A stretch of DNA of 64,000 nt, from the NCBI GenBank assembly GCA_965237445.1, contig OZ250142.1:62001-126000 (forward strand), given 5' to 3'. The notes below the pieces were generated by a model, which was not told the origin of the DNA, made no database searches, and saw only the letters and a program-made list of their open reading frames with translations. Positions within the stretch are counted from its first letter, which is position 1. Every line of letters starts with the position of its first letter. The position numbers and the translations under genes were made by a program. Of this stretch, positions 52,713 to 62,487 are shown in pieces. This DNA is from G963668185 sp965237445 (GTDB taxonomy: Bacteria > Chloroflexota > Dehalococcoidia > Lucifugimonadales > G963668185).

Positions 52713-53867
52713 CTACGCGGAGTTACCGAAGACCCTTGCGCCCAAGCGCATGAAGCGAAGCGCCTGTTCGGTGGCCTGGGCGACGAGTTCCGCGCCGCGT
52801 TCAGACGACTCCTCGAGCGTCATGGGCTGGCACACGATTGGCGCGGCGGCGGAGATGCCATGCTCGTGGACATCGCGGAAGCCGTCGCCGTGCGAGCCTG
52901 AGACAGCTATCACAGGGATGCCAAGCGCCACGGCACGTCGGGCGACCCCGACAGGAGCCTTGTCAAACACGGTCTGGAAGTCCATGCAACCCTCACCGGT
53001 GATGACGAGATCAGCGCCTTCCAGACGGTCCTCCAGATTCAACACGCCGAGCACGATGTCCACGCCGCGTTCCAGTCGGCCGCCCAGAAAGGCGATGAGT
53101 CCGCCGCCCAGACCTCCGGCCGCACCTGAGCCAGGCACGTCCCTCACCGAGGCTCCAACGTCGCGCTTCACAACCGACGCGAAGTTCTCGAGCGCAGCGT
53201 CCAACTCCTCCACCATCGCCGGCGTGGCGCCCTTCTGCGGACCGTACACCGCGGAGGCGCCGTTCGGGCCGGTCAGCGTGTTGGACACATCGCACGCCAC
53301 GAGCACTTCTGACCCTGCGATGCGGGAGTCCAGCCCGGTTAGGTCGATACTGTCGAGAGCAGCGAGCGCAGCGCCGCCGGAAGGCAGGTCCGCGCCGCCC
53401 GCGTCGAGGAGCCGAACGCCGAGCGCCTGCGCCATACCCGCGCCGGCGTCGTTGGTCGCGCTGCCGCCGATGCCGATGACGAAGCTGCGGAAGCCAGCGT
53501 CCAGCGCGGCGCGAATGACCTCCCCGAGCCCGTAGGTGGTCGTCATGCGCGGGTCGCGTCGATCCGGCGGGACCATGGCAAGCCCGGAGGTCCTGGCCAT
53601 CTCCACCAGCGCGGTGTTGCCGTCGCCGAGCGCGCCCCAATCCGCGGTCACGGGCTCGCCAAGCGGCCCTGACACCGTAACGCTCTCGACCGCCCCGCCC
53701 GTGCTGTTGACGAGTGTTTCCAGCGTGCCATCGCCGCCGTCCGCCACGGGCACGAGCACAGTCTCGGCGTCCGGCACAACCCGGAGGACGCCATCGCGCA
53801 TGGCCTCGGCCACGGCGCGAGCGGAGAGGCTGCCCTTGTAGGAATCGGGAGCGAGTACTATCTTCAT
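52713..53867 (-). CDS. Glycerate kinase (type II/GarK-GlxK family)
   Basis: 384 residues from ATG 53867, giving the family start MKIVLAPDSYKGSLSA. Other blocks: PVADGGDGTLETLV, FVIGIGGSATNDAGAGMAQA, VACDVSNTLTGPNGAS, FGPQKGAT-like YGPQKGAT, PGSGAAGGLGGGL and ADLVITGEGCMDFQTVFDKA (family GEG.D.Q...GK). The enzyme phosphorylates D-glycerate to 2-phosphoglycerate, linking glyoxylate or sugar-acid catabolism to glycolysis. Length is normal. It is divergent from the restriction-modification gene. Confidence 0.94.
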   Translation of the reverse strand: MKIVLAPDSYKGSLSARAVAEAMRDGVLRVVPDAETVLVPVADGGDGTLETLVNSTGGAVESVTVSGPLGEPVTADWGALGDGNTALVEMARTSGLAMVPPDRRDPRMTTTYGLGEVIRAALDAGFRSFVIGIGGSATNDAGAGMAQALGVRLLDAGGADLPSGGAALAALDSIDLTGLDSRIAGSEVLVACDVSNTLTGPNGASAVYGPQKGATPAMVEELDAALENFASVVKRDVGASVRDVPGSGAAGGLGGGLIAFLGGRLERGVDIVLGVLNLEDRLEGADLVITGEGCMDFQTVFDKAPVGVARRAVALGIPVIAVSGSHGDGFRDVHEHGISAAAPIVCQPMTLEESSERGAELVAQATEQALRFMRLGARVFGNSA

Positions 53868-53965
53868 GCAGGGACCGCCGTGGGGAGTTAGTTGAGAGTG
53901 AGACCACATTATAGGGCCGGAGGGGAAAAGCGCGTCTGCTACAATCCCGGAGCCATTTCACGTCT

Positions 53966-56900
53966 ATGACCGCGCCAGATCACACCCAGCATCAAGTGAC
54001 ATTCAACGCCAGATTCGCCGAAATCGTCGCCGAGTACGCGGAGGCGGTCGCAGAGAACTTTCGGCAACATGTCGACGCACAGCCGGAGGACCAACTTAAG
54101 GCACCCGTCGGCGACTTTATCGTCAGGGCCGGCAAAGTAGTGAATGGAGAGATTCGGTTTCGCACGGAGGTACGTGCTGACGACGTTCACGGCAGGCCAG
54201 ACCTCGGCATAACGCGCGACAATCTGCTTGTAGGACACGTGGAGCTGAAGCGGCCCGGGCTTGGAGCGAGAGCCGAGCGGTTTTCGGGAAGCAACGGCAA
54301 ACAGTGGAGACGGTTCAAGGCGCTTCCCAACCTCATCTACACAGACGGATCAGAGTGGAGTCTGTACCGATCCGGCCGCCGGGATGGCAGGGTCCGCATT
54401 GCCGATGACGTTAGCGAAGGAGGCGCGCACGCACTGATCGCAGAGAGCCTCGCCAGTCTCGACCGGCTCCTGATTGATTTCCTCAATTGGGAGCCGATTG
54501 CACCTGGATCGGCAAGCGGCATTGCTGCGTTTCTGGCACCTTTAACCCGGGTACTCCGTGACGAAGTTCGCTCTGCTCTCAGCAAGCAAGAAGGCTCACT
54601 AATGGAACTGGCCGACGAATGGCGAGGACTGCTGTTCCCAGAGTCGGGCGACGAGCAGTTCGCGGACGCCTACGCGCAGACGTTGACGTACGCCATGCTG
54701 CTCGCGAGGTTCGAGGGTGCGGAAAGCCTAGGGCCGGCTCATGCCTCAGAAGCGCTTCGCCATGAGCACGGCCTACTTTCCCAAGCAATCCAGCTTCTCG
54801 AAGTCCCTCCAGTCCGTGACGAACTGCGAATGCCTATTGAGCTAATGGAGCGGGCTATCGCCGCGATCGACCCGGAGGCCCTCAGGCGCAGGCAGGGACA
54901 GCAGCTGGGGCTCGCTCCTCAGTATGAGGCAGACATCGATCCTTGGCTGTACTTCTACGAAGACTTCCTAGCCTCGTACGATTCTAAGCTGCGAAACAAC
55001 CGAGGTGTGTACTTCACTCCCCTGCCCGTCGTTCGCGCCCAGGTCAGATTCACCGCCGAGCTTCTCAGGACGCGGCTGAACAAGCCGATGGGATTCGCAA
55101 ACGACGACGTAAACGTTCTCGACCCTGCATGTGGCACGGGAACCTACCCCCTCGCAGTAATTGATGACGCGTCTGAAGCAGTCCGGTCGCAGCTTGGGCC
55201 CGGGGCAGTTCCCGGAAAGCTAAGAGATCTGGCGGAACGGCTGTATGGCTTCGAGATACTAGTAGGACCTTACGCGGTCTCTCATCTGCGCATCTCGCAA
55301 AGGCTTAGGGAGCAGGGAGTGACTGACAGTTATGCCAATGTGTACCTAGCAGACACTCTCGAATCACCCCATCGCGTGCCGGAGTTCACGGCAAGCATTA
55401 TGCAGCAACAAATTACAACGGAGCGCGAGCGGGCGCAGGCCATAAAGAGCGACCAGCGGATTCTCGTTTGTATCGGCAACCCTCCCTATGACCGAGAGAC
55501 TCGCGACCCAGACGACGCGGAACTTAGGCGAAAAGGCGGCTGGGTCCGCTATGGCGATGATGGTCCGGATGCATGTTCCCCGATCCTTGAAGACTTCCTT
55601 GCCCCGGCACGGGAAGCTGGTTTGGGAGGCCACCTGAAGAACCTGTATAACGATTACGTTTACTTCTGGCGCTGGGCACTGTGGAAGGTGTTCGATTCCA
55701 CAGGCGACGCGGGAATCGTCACGTTTATAACGGCCTCGTCTTACATACGCGGCCCTGGTTTCGCGGGAATGCGCCGCAAGATGCGCGAAACCTTCGACGA
55801 GTTGAGGATCATAGACTTGGAAGGAGACAGCATCGGGGCGCGCAAAACTAAGAACGTGTTCGCCATACGAACACCCGTAGCCATTGCCATTGGAATCCGC
55901 GACGGTGCTCCGAAGCCCGACAGCCCCGCTACTGTCTGGAAGACCAAGCTCACCGGCAGCGAGAAGGAGAAGCTGGACGCACTGGACAACGCCAAATCCA
56001 TGTTCGACTTTAACTGGCAGGCTTGCGGGGAAGACTGGAACGCGCCCTTCTATCCCTCAGGCGAGGGAACGTACTTCGACTGGCCTAAGATTACCGATCT
56101 GTTTCCTTGGCAGCAGTCCGGCGTCAAGGTCGGACGTACGTGGCCGATCAACGCGGATCGCCACACACTGGTACGCCGTTGGCAGAAGTTGGTTACTCGC
56201 AAGGCTTCCAGGCGACAAGCACTCTTCGTTAATCGCCCGACAGGTCAGAAAGTCACGGACTCGCCGTTTCCTCTGCCCCCAACAGGGACGACACGACGGC
56301 TCCCACCTATCTTGTCGCTGCCACCTGATGCCAAAGCACCGGAGATCGCGCCCTACTCGCATCGATCATTTGACAAGAAGTATCTGGTTGCCGACGCCCG
56401 TGTCATAGACAGGCCTGGGCCTTCACTTTGGATTGCTCACGGGCTGCGCCAAGTGTACATGACCAGTCTGCTGACCAAGGTGCTTGGTAGCGGCCCGGCA
56501 ACCACGGCGACTGCGTACATGCCTGACCTCGATCATTTCTGCGGGAGAGGGGCCAAAGACGTCATACCTCTTTGGCGAAACGCCGGAGCGACAGAACCGA
56601 ACGTGACAAGCGGATTGATGGACCGGGTCGAACAGGAGTACAGTCACTCGGTTTCGCCAGGGGACATGTTCGCATACGCCTACGGGATCCTTGCGCAGCC
56701 GGCATACGTTAAGCGATTTTGGGACGAGCTCGAACAGCCTCCGCCGAGGCTTCCGATTACGAAGGACGGCGGACTTTTCAGGCGCGTGGCAGAACACGGC
56801 GGGCGCCTTCTCTACCTACACACGTACGGCGAAAGATACGGCCGGCCCAGCGACGACGGGACCGTTCCACAAGGGGCCGCGCGCTGCACAAAGGCTGTAT

Positions 56901-57277
56901 CACAGGCCGAGTACCCCAAAGACTTCTCCTACAACCCAGGAAGCAGGATATTGCGCGTCGGCGACGGGGAGTTCGCCCCCGTGTCGCAAGAGGTGTGGGA
57001 GTATTCTGTATCCGACCTGCAGGTGGTCAGATCGTGGCTGAGTTACCGAAAGGCTGACCGGGCTGGGAAGAAATCGTCGCCGTTGGACGACATCCGGCCG
57101 GAGCGCTGGGACTTCACCGAGGAACTGCTGAAACTGCTCTGGGTGCTGGAGGCTACGCTAGAGCTACAGCCACGCGGCGCAACCTTGCTGGCGGAGGTGT
57201 GCGCGTCGCCGCTGTTCTCTGCCGCCGAACTGCCGACGCCATCAGCGGCCGAGCGGAAACCCCCGGCCATTAGCTAG
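53966..57277 (+). CDS. Single-chain restriction-modification enzyme (Type IIG/ISP-like, helicase-free)
   Basis: 1103 residues. Residues 15-110 resemble a PD-(D/E)xK nuclease: HGRPDLGITR followed by LLVGHVELKRPG, giving a D...ExK pattern. A helical connector follows. The N6-adenine methyltransferase core has motif I DPACGTGTYPLAV (about residue 386) and motif IV NPPY (about residue 505), with YFTPLPVVRAQV before it. The rest is a target-recognition region plus the Type ISP-like C-terminus (IAPYSHRSFDKKYLVADARV, LPRAP-like blocks, SVSDLQVVRSWLSYRK). Type ISP enzymes carry a helicase; here there is none, so it is closer to type IIG/IIL. It would both methylate and cut foreign DNA. Confidence 0.86.
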   Translation: MTAPDHTQHQVTFNARFAEIVAEYAEAVAENFRQHVDAQPEDQLKAPVGDFIVRAGKVVNGEIRFRTEVRADDVHGRPDLGITRDNLLVGHVELKRPGLGARAERFSGSNGKQWRRFKALPNLIYTDGSEWSLYRSGRRDGRVRIADDVSEGGAHALIAESLASLDRLLIDFLNWEPIAPGSASGIAAFLAPLTRVLRDEVRSALSKQEGSLMELADEWRGLLFPESGDEQFADAYAQTLTYAMLLARFEGAESLGPAHASEALRHEHGLLSQAIQLLEVPPVRDELRMPIELMERAIAAIDPEALRRRQGQQLGLAPQYEADIDPWLYFYEDFLASYDSKLRNNRGVYFTPLPVVRAQVRFTAELLRTRLNKPMGFANDDVNVLDPACGTGTYPLAVIDDASEAVRSQLGPGAVPGKLRDLAERLYGFEILVGPYAVSHLRISQRLREQGVTDSYANVYLADTLESPHRVPEFTASIMQQQITTERERAQAIKSDQRILVCIGNPPYDRETRDPDDAELRRKGGWVRYGDDGPDACSPILEDFLAPAREAGLGGHLKNLYNDYVYFWRWALWKVFDSTGDAGIVTFITASSYIRGPGFAGMRRKMRETFDELRIIDLEGDSIGARKTKNVFAIRTPVAIAIGIRDGAPKPDSPATVWKTKLTGSEKEKLDALDNAKSMFDFNWQACGEDWNAPFYPSGEGTYFDWPKITDLFPWQQSGVKVGRTWPINADRHTLVRRWQKLVTRKASRRQALFVNRPTGQKVTDSPFPLPPTGTTRRLPPILSLPPDAKAPEIAPYSHRSFDKKYLVADARVIDRPGPSLWIAHGLRQVYMTSLLTKVLGSGPATTATAYMPDLDHFCGRGAKDVIPLWRNAGATEPNVTSGLMDRVEQEYSHSVSPGDMFAYAYGILAQPAYVKRFWDELEQPPPRLPITKDGGLFRRVAEHGGRLLYLHTYGERYGRPSDDGTVPQGAARCTKAVSQAEYPKDFSYNPGSRILRVGDGEFAPVSQEVWEYSVSDLQVVRSWLSYRKADRAGKKSSPLDDIRPERWDFTEELLKLLWVLEATLELQPRGATLLAEVCASPLFSAAELPTPSAAERKPPAIS

Positions 57278-57371
57278 GGCAAGGCTGATGCACACATTCC
57301 TAGTTCCCCGGACGCGGAACAGGCCGCAGCGAGGTTTCAGCAGCAGATAGACGCACACCGCCGGCCACGCC

Positions 57372-58475
57372 TCACGCGAAGCCAAACAGCGGTGGAAAGA
57401 AGACCACGACGAAGCCCGCCCACGCGCCATACACGGGCAGATAGCCTGTCTGCCAGCGTTCCACGGAGGCGAACGAGCCGCGTCCTCTGAAGAACCGAAC
57501 GTAGAACCACGCGGACAACGCCAGGTTGACCAGTAAGACCAGATTCTCGCCCAGGGCAGCCGTCTTGTTCGCGGTGAAACCGAACTCGGAAGTGCGCCCC
57601 GCGATGGCGGACAGCGCCAGAAGATCCACGGCGAGCGCGGCAACCACAAGCAGCAGCGGCAGCACGTCAAGGGTGCCGACCGGCGCCCGCGGGTCGCGAG
57701 CGGAGACCGTGTAGAGCAGGAGGCCGAGCACCAGCACCAGCAACAGGTCGAGGCCGATGAGCGCCTCGCGGTCCATGTCGGCCAGCCTGCCGGTAAACGC
57801 CATTGCCCCCAGGAGTACGAGCAGCATCACGGTGAACAGCGGCGTGAAGACACGCGCGAGCACCGGGGCTATGTCCCCGACGAATCCCTGCCTCTTCTCC
57901 ACCAGCCAAGCGCAGACGATGACAGCGCCCATTGCGCCGCACGGCAACACCCACTCAGTCGCCAGCGATTCGACTCCCAACCCGACGGCGGAGAACATGA
58001 TCACCGTGATGGCCGTGAACATGCCGCCGCCCAGGGCAATGAGCACGTAGTAGATGAACAGCTCGCCGGAGAACCGTACGAAGGCCATGCGGGCATCGGC
58101 AGAACGCCAACGGTCCCCAGCGTAGGCATAGCCCACCGCCACCCACAGCACGATTGGTAGATGGATGGCAGTGAGCAGCCCGGTGGCGGAGCCTGGCTCG
58201 AATGGGAAGGCGTTGGCGAAGACGGCGGCCGCGGCGAACGCCAGGGCAAGCCAGATAGCCCGTACCGTGTTGAACCCGCGTTTCCAGAAAAAGTACGCGG
58301 ACAGTAGCGGCAACACGAAGAGGCTGACGTTGCGGGCGTAAACCTCCAGATCGTCACCCTCGCCGCCAATCTGGACGCCGAACAACTCCGGGGCCTTTAT
58401 CAGCAGGGCCGACGCGCTCGCCAGGCCTATGACGACGAAAGCTTCCGTACGCTCTGCCCTGGAATCAAAGGTCAC
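57372..58475 (-). CDS. Multi-span membrane protein, family not recognised
   Basis: 367 residues, about ten hydrophobic helices, for example SLFVLPLLSAYFFW, AIWLALAFAAAAVFANAFPF, LFIYYVLIALGGGMFTAITV, MGAVIVCAWLVEKRQGF, VFTPLFTVMLLVLLGAMAF and DLLLVLVLGLLLYTV. The start has a short charged tail (MTFDSRAERTEAFVVIG). The layout loosely resembles DUF4153-type membrane proteins, but I cannot confirm this. No catalytic motif is visible. It is convergent with the restriction-modification gene, with 94 bp between them. Confidence 0.7.
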   Translation of the reverse strand: MTFDSRAERTEAFVVIGLASASALLIKAPELFGVQIGGEGDDLEVYARNVSLFVLPLLSAYFFWKRGFNTVRAIWLALAFAAAAVFANAFPFEPGSATGLLTAIHLPIVLWVAVGYAYAGDRWRSADARMAFVRFSGELFIYYVLIALGGGMFTAITVIMFSAVGLGVESLATEWVLPCGAMGAVIVCAWLVEKRQGFVGDIAPVLARVFTPLFTVMLLVLLGAMAFTGRLADMDREALIGLDLLLVLVLGLLLYTVSARDPRAPVGTLDVLPLLLVVAALAVDLLALSAIAGRTSEFGFTANKTAALGENLVLLVNLALSAWFYVRFFRGRGSFASVERWQTGYLPVYGAWAGFVVVFFPPLFGFA

Positions 58476-58629
58476 CTGCAGGCGCCGTCGGAACGTGGTA
58501 CGAATCCTGGCGCAACGCTGCGCTGCCTACTTCGCCTGACCGAGAGCGTCAGCAGCCGACGGTCAGCAACTATGCTGAGGTGACGGGAGCGAATACGCCC
58601 CCATCCGTTCCGGGGGCGGCGGCGCTCCG

Positions 58630-59823
58630 TTACACGTACGCGCCTTCTTTGCCGTACTCGCCGCCCTGGCCGGTGCCGGCGACCCACTCATACTCCTCGC
58701 GCCAGTTGCGGGAAACGCCGGCGAACCTGCCGAGGCTGTAGCCTTCGAGCGGCAGCGTCGACTCGCCGTGCATCACGAGGTCGCTAACGGCCTTGCCGTG
58801 CGCCGGCGACAGACCGAAGCCGTCGCCCGACGCGGTGGCGATCAGGAAGTTGCTTGGATCGTCGAGAGTGTCGATGACTGGATTGCCGTCCGGCGTCCAC
58901 TCGACCACACAGCACCAGCTACGCAGGACCGGGATGTTCTCGGCGCCGGAGAAGAGCTCCATGAGCCTGCGGCCAACGTTCCTGATAAGGGGCGTGTTCG
59001 GCTTCTCAGGAGTGGCGTTGTCGACTTCCACCCACTCCTGGTTGCCACCGCCGTATGCCAGGTTGCCGCGCTCCGTCTGCCGGCCGTACAGCCCGTTGCC
59101 GCCGACCGCTCCCTGCCACATGCGCTCCAAAGGCACGGTGACGATGATCTCCACCCTGCCCTGCGCAAGCGGGATGAAGCCGCCGACCATATCGGTCAGC
59201 AGGCCGACCTGCGGCCCAGCGGAGTTAACGACGAAGCTGCAGCCGAAGTCGCCCTTGTCCGTCTCAACCGAGATTACCTTGTCGCCCTGCAGCTTGAAGC
59301 CAGTGGCCTGCGTGTGTTGGTAGATTCGTGCGCCGTGGTCCTGCGCGGCCCACGCGTACGCCTGAACGGTGCGCTGCGGGTTCGCGTGCCCGGAGTCGGG
59401 GTCGTACCGGCCGCCGGCGACCGTGGGGCTGACGATCGGCATGTGCTTCTTGATCGTATCGGCGTCCATGACCTCGGTGCGCCAGCCCAGGCTGTTGGTG
59501 CGCTCGACGCCACGCTTCACCAACTCGAAGTCGTCCTCGTCGAGAGCGACACCGATGTTGCCGCGCACGAACTCCAGCGGATACCCGAGCTCTTCCTCGA
59601 GGTTGTGCCAGAGCTTTGTTTCTTCGTAGCCCATCAGTCCCTTCGGCTCGACGCCGCGATGGTAGGCGCAGATGCCGCCGTTGCGGCTGGACGCCTCATA
59701 GCCGATCACGCCCTTCTCGATAACGATCACGTCGACGCCAGACTTGGCCAGGAACCATGCCGAGGCCAGTCCCGTAACACCCGCTCCGATGATTACTACC
59801 TCTGCACCGTCAACCTGTGCCAT
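58630..59823 (-). CDS. FAD-dependent oxidoreductase (DAO family), copy 2
   Basis: 397 residues from ATG 59823 (GGAGG upstream). EVVIIGAGVTGLASAWFLA, VIEKGVIGYEASSRNGGICA, VNSAGPQVGLLTDMVGG and DGFGLSPAHGKAVSDLV run in parallel with the gene at 32914-34077. By eye most positions are identical, with matching blocks such as GYEETKLWHNLEEELGYP, NGLYGRQT and PEKPNTPLIRNVGRRL. The C-terminus is longer by about ten residues. The two copies lie about 25 kb apart on opposite strands. Like its paralogue it probably oxidises an amine or amino acid. Confidence 0.9.
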   Translation of the reverse strand: MAQVDGAEVVIIGAGVTGLASAWFLAKSGVDVIVIEKGVIGYEASSRNGGICAYHRGVEPKGLMGYEETKLWHNLEEELGYPLEFVRGNIGVALDEDDFELVKRGVERTNSLGWRTEVMDADTIKKHMPIVSPTVAGGRYDPDSGHANPQRTVQAYAWAAQDHGARIYQHTQATGFKLQGDKVISVETDKGDFGCSFVVNSAGPQVGLLTDMVGGFIPLAQGRVEIIVTVPLERMWQGAVGGNGLYGRQTERGNLAYGGGNQEWVEVDNATPEKPNTPLIRNVGRRLMELFSGAENIPVLRSWCCVVEWTPDGNPVIDTLDDPSNFLIATASGDGFGLSPAHGKAVSDLVMHGESTLPLEGYSLGRFAGVSRNWREEYEWVAGTGQGGEYGKEGAYV

Positions 59824-60069
59824 GTGTGCCTCCGTTCAGTGGGGTACTGTCTCTCGCGGAAGGCCAAGAAGCCAAGCCACGCGCGGACGCGCATAGGGTA
59901 CATCAATTCGGATGGCGGTTCCTGAGCCTGCGGGTCGAATTGCCAATTGAGAGGAGTGGATGCTTGGGCCACAATTGACCCTAGCTAGCGCACGTACATA
60001 TAATCGGCCCACTGGACTGCGGGCGTAGCCCAGTACACCTTCCATTCAGTACACGAGGGGGCAAACGGC

Positions 60070-61638
60070 ATGGCAGAAAATCAGTACGACGCCATAGTAA
60101 TCGGCGCGGGGCACAACGGCCTCACAACGGCGGGATACCTTGCGAAGGACGGCCTCTCTGTGCTGGTGCTGGAGCGGCTGGACAAGATCGGCGGCGCAGC
60201 GACCACCGACGAGTTCACCCAAGGCTTCAACGGGCCTATGTGCTCGTACATCCAGTACATGCTCCAAGGCAAGGTCATCGACGACCTCAAGCTCCGGGAG
60301 CACGGGCTCGAGGTCCTGAAGGGCCCGAATAAGCCCGGCTCTGGGGAAGCGTCGATGAGCGGCATCCATCCCTTCCCGGACGGCACGTTCACCGGCGGGC
60401 CAGACATTAAGAGCCCGCTGGACGCGGCGGAGCAGATACGCCAGTTCTCAGAGAACGACGCGCGCAACTACTTCGAGTGGACTTCGTTCTGGGAGCAGGC
60501 GGCCAGCATCCTGCACAAGACCTTTCTGGCCGAGCCGCCCACGGTGACCGAACTGATCGAGAGCGTCAAGGGCACGAGACAGGAGGAAGTCCTCGAAAAG
60601 ATGCTCACCTGGAGCATCATGGACCTGATCGACGACCACTTCGAGCACCCCCACGTTCGGGCTACGTCGCTGGGCATTCCGGAGGCCGACCCTTCGGCGC
60701 CCGGCAGCATCATGAGCAACGCGTACTTCACGACCAGCCAGTTCAGCCGGGACGAGGACAAGGGCATTCCCCGCGGCAGCATGGGCGCAATCACGCAGGC
60801 GCTAGCGGCGTCTGTCCGTGACCTGGGCGCCGAGATCAGGACGAGGACGCCCGTGCAGGAGGTCATTATCGAGGACGGCGAGGCCAGGGGCGTCAGGCTC
60901 GCGAACGGCGAGGAGATACGCAGCTTCATCGTGGTCTCCAACGCCGATCCGAAACGAACCTTCAGCACGCTTGTGGACTCGCAGTTCGTCGACGAGGCTA
61001 CGAAGTCGAAGATCAAGCGGTGGAAGACGAACGCCAACTGCGTCAAGTTCCTGGCCGCGATGAGCGAGCCGCTGGATCTGACGCGCTACCTGGGCGACAA
61101 CTACGACCGCGACCAGATCGTGAACGTGAGCATCGGCCCGTCCGTGGAGTACTTCCAGCAGAGCTGGGACGACGCGATCGCCGGCAAGGTGACCGACTGC
61201 CCTCTGATGCACATCCAGATGCCGTCGCTAGTCGACCCGAACCTGGCGCCGAGAGGAGGCGTGGTTATGTCGAACTGGATCCTGTACTACCCCGCCGCGC
61301 CGGTCGACCAGCCGTGGGAGACACGGCGCGACGCGGTTGGCGAGCAGATCATCGACGCTATCACCGAGTACGCGCCCAACTTCCGCGAGAGCCTGATCGA
61401 CTGGACGGTGCAAGCCCCGATCGACATTGAGACGCGGGTCGGCATTACCGATGGCAATATCCGGCACGGCGACATGATCCCGTCTCAGATGCTGGCGAAC
61501 AGGTTCGCTTACCGGACTTCCATCAGAAACTTCTACATGTGCGGGGCGGGCACCCACCCCGGCGGTGAGGTAACGGCGGCGCCGGGCCACAACTCTGCGC
61601 ACGCCATCCTCCGCGACCTGGAGCGCATCGCAGTCTAG
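60070..61638 (+). CDS. NAD(P)/FAD-dependent oxidoreductase (CrtI/phytoene-desaturase-like)
   Basis: 522 residues, with GAGGGGGC upstream of ATG 60070. DAIVIGAGHNGLTTAGYLAK (FAD-binding GxGxxG), VLVLERLDKIGGAATTDEF, GSMGAITQALAASVRDLGAE, RGVRLANGEEIRSFIVVSNA, and the C-terminal NFYMCGAGTHPGGEVTAAPG make the PDS/CrtI-like dinucleotide oxidoreductase fold. The GGEVTAAPGHNSA ending matches the widespread COG1233-type group, which is broader than carotenoid desaturases. No other carotenoid genes are nearby, so the carotenoid role is not supported. Confidence 0.9.
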   Translation: MAENQYDAIVIGAGHNGLTTAGYLAKDGLSVLVLERLDKIGGAATTDEFTQGFNGPMCSYIQYMLQGKVIDDLKLREHGLEVLKGPNKPGSGEASMSGIHPFPDGTFTGGPDIKSPLDAAEQIRQFSENDARNYFEWTSFWEQAASILHKTFLAEPPTVTELIESVKGTRQEEVLEKMLTWSIMDLIDDHFEHPHVRATSLGIPEADPSAPGSIMSNAYFTTSQFSRDEDKGIPRGSMGAITQALAASVRDLGAEIRTRTPVQEVIIEDGEARGVRLANGEEIRSFIVVSNADPKRTFSTLVDSQFVDEATKSKIKRWKTNANCVKFLAAMSEPLDLTRYLGDNYDRDQIVNVSIGPSVEYFQQSWDDAIAGKVTDCPLMHIQMPSLVDPNLAPRGGVVMSNWILYYPAAPVDQPWETRRDAVGEQIIDAITEYAPNFRESLIDWTVQAPIDIETRVGITDGNIRHGDMIPSQMLANRFAYRTSIRNFYMCGAGTHPGGEVTAAPGHNSAHAILRDLERIAV

Positions 61639-61723
61639 CGGCGACTGGGCATCGGCATAGCTTCAGGCGCCGATGCAGCGCACGCTCGCAAGATTACGGG
61701 CGCATGGTCGAAAGGGGCCGATG

Positions 61724-62275
61724 ATGGCCACCACAAAGCAACTTGTGACTGCGGAAGAGCTCCTCTGCTTGCCGGACGATGGCTTCCGGTACGAGCTCGT
61801 AAGAGGGGAGCTGCGAAAGATGCCGCCAGCGGGGTATGACCACGGAAAGTTTGCAGGCGTCATAGCTATCCGACTTGGCGGGTATGCATTGGATAGTGGA
61901 CTAGGCGCAATCAGCGTCGCCGAACCGGGATTCAGACTTGGGTCAGACCCGGACCACGTACGCGTACCAGACGTCGCTTACGTGCGGCGGGAGCGGACGG
62001 AGTCCAGAGAAGCGATGCCGGGGTTCTTCCCGGGACCACCGGACCTGGCCGTGGAAGTGATCTCGCCGAGTGACACGTACTCTGAGGTAGAAGAGAAGGT
62101 GGCAGATTGGCTCAATGCCGGGACCCAGGCAGTGGTGGTCGTGGACCCGCGAAGGCGCATGGTGAAGGTGCACCGCTCGGTCACTGACGCCACGGTGCTC
62201 ACGGAATCAGACACGCTAGCCGTGGACGACGTTGTTCCTGGGTGGGCGATGCCGGTCAGGGAGATTTTCGAGTAA
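61724..62275 (+). CDS. Uma2 family (DUF820) putative endonuclease
   Basis: 183 residues from ATG 61724 (AAGGGG upstream; ATG 61721 is also possible). Motifs: VTAEELLCLPDDGFRYELVR, GELRKMPPAG, VRVPDVAYVRRER, PPDLAVEVISPSD, and VEEKVADWLNAGTQAVVVVD. PDV...EV.S..D......K is the PD-(D/E)xK-like core of Uma2. Many genomes carry scattered single copies whose role is unknown, often mobile. It follows the CrtI-like gene by 85 bp. Confidence 0.9.
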   Translation: MATTKQLVTAEELLCLPDDGFRYELVRGELRKMPPAGYDHGKFAGVIAIRLGGYALDSGLGAISVAEPGFRLGSDPDHVRVPDVAYVRRERTESREAMPGFFPGPPDLAVEVISPSDTYSEVEEKVADWLNAGTQAVVVVDPRRRMVKVHRSVTDATVLTESDTLAVDDVVPGWAMPVREIFE

Positions 62276-62487
62276 GCGCGAGCGTGACTGGCCGGGCTCC
62301 GTCATATTGGCGATGGCCGGCGTGATGGGGACTGCCTGTTCCATGCCACTTCCAGTAATGGTCACCTACCACCGACGCTTGCGATCCGTCAGCGACTCAT
62401 CTATCTGCTAGCTCCTCGCTGAAATCTCGCGGGCTCTGTAGTAGCGGGCTCGTGAATTGCCCATTTCACTGATTAGGTCACCAGTTC
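62276..62487. other. Short intergenic gap with no recognisable feature
   Basis: No gene seen. Included only because it separates two accessory genes, Uma2 and the GIY-YIG protein, which converge here. Confidence 0.3.

Noticed and set aside
60070..61638. CrtI-like enzyme as part of a carotenoid pathway
   Set aside because: No phytoene synthase or other carotenoid gene is nearby, and the GGEVTAAPGHNSA ending is found in a broader oxidoreductase group.
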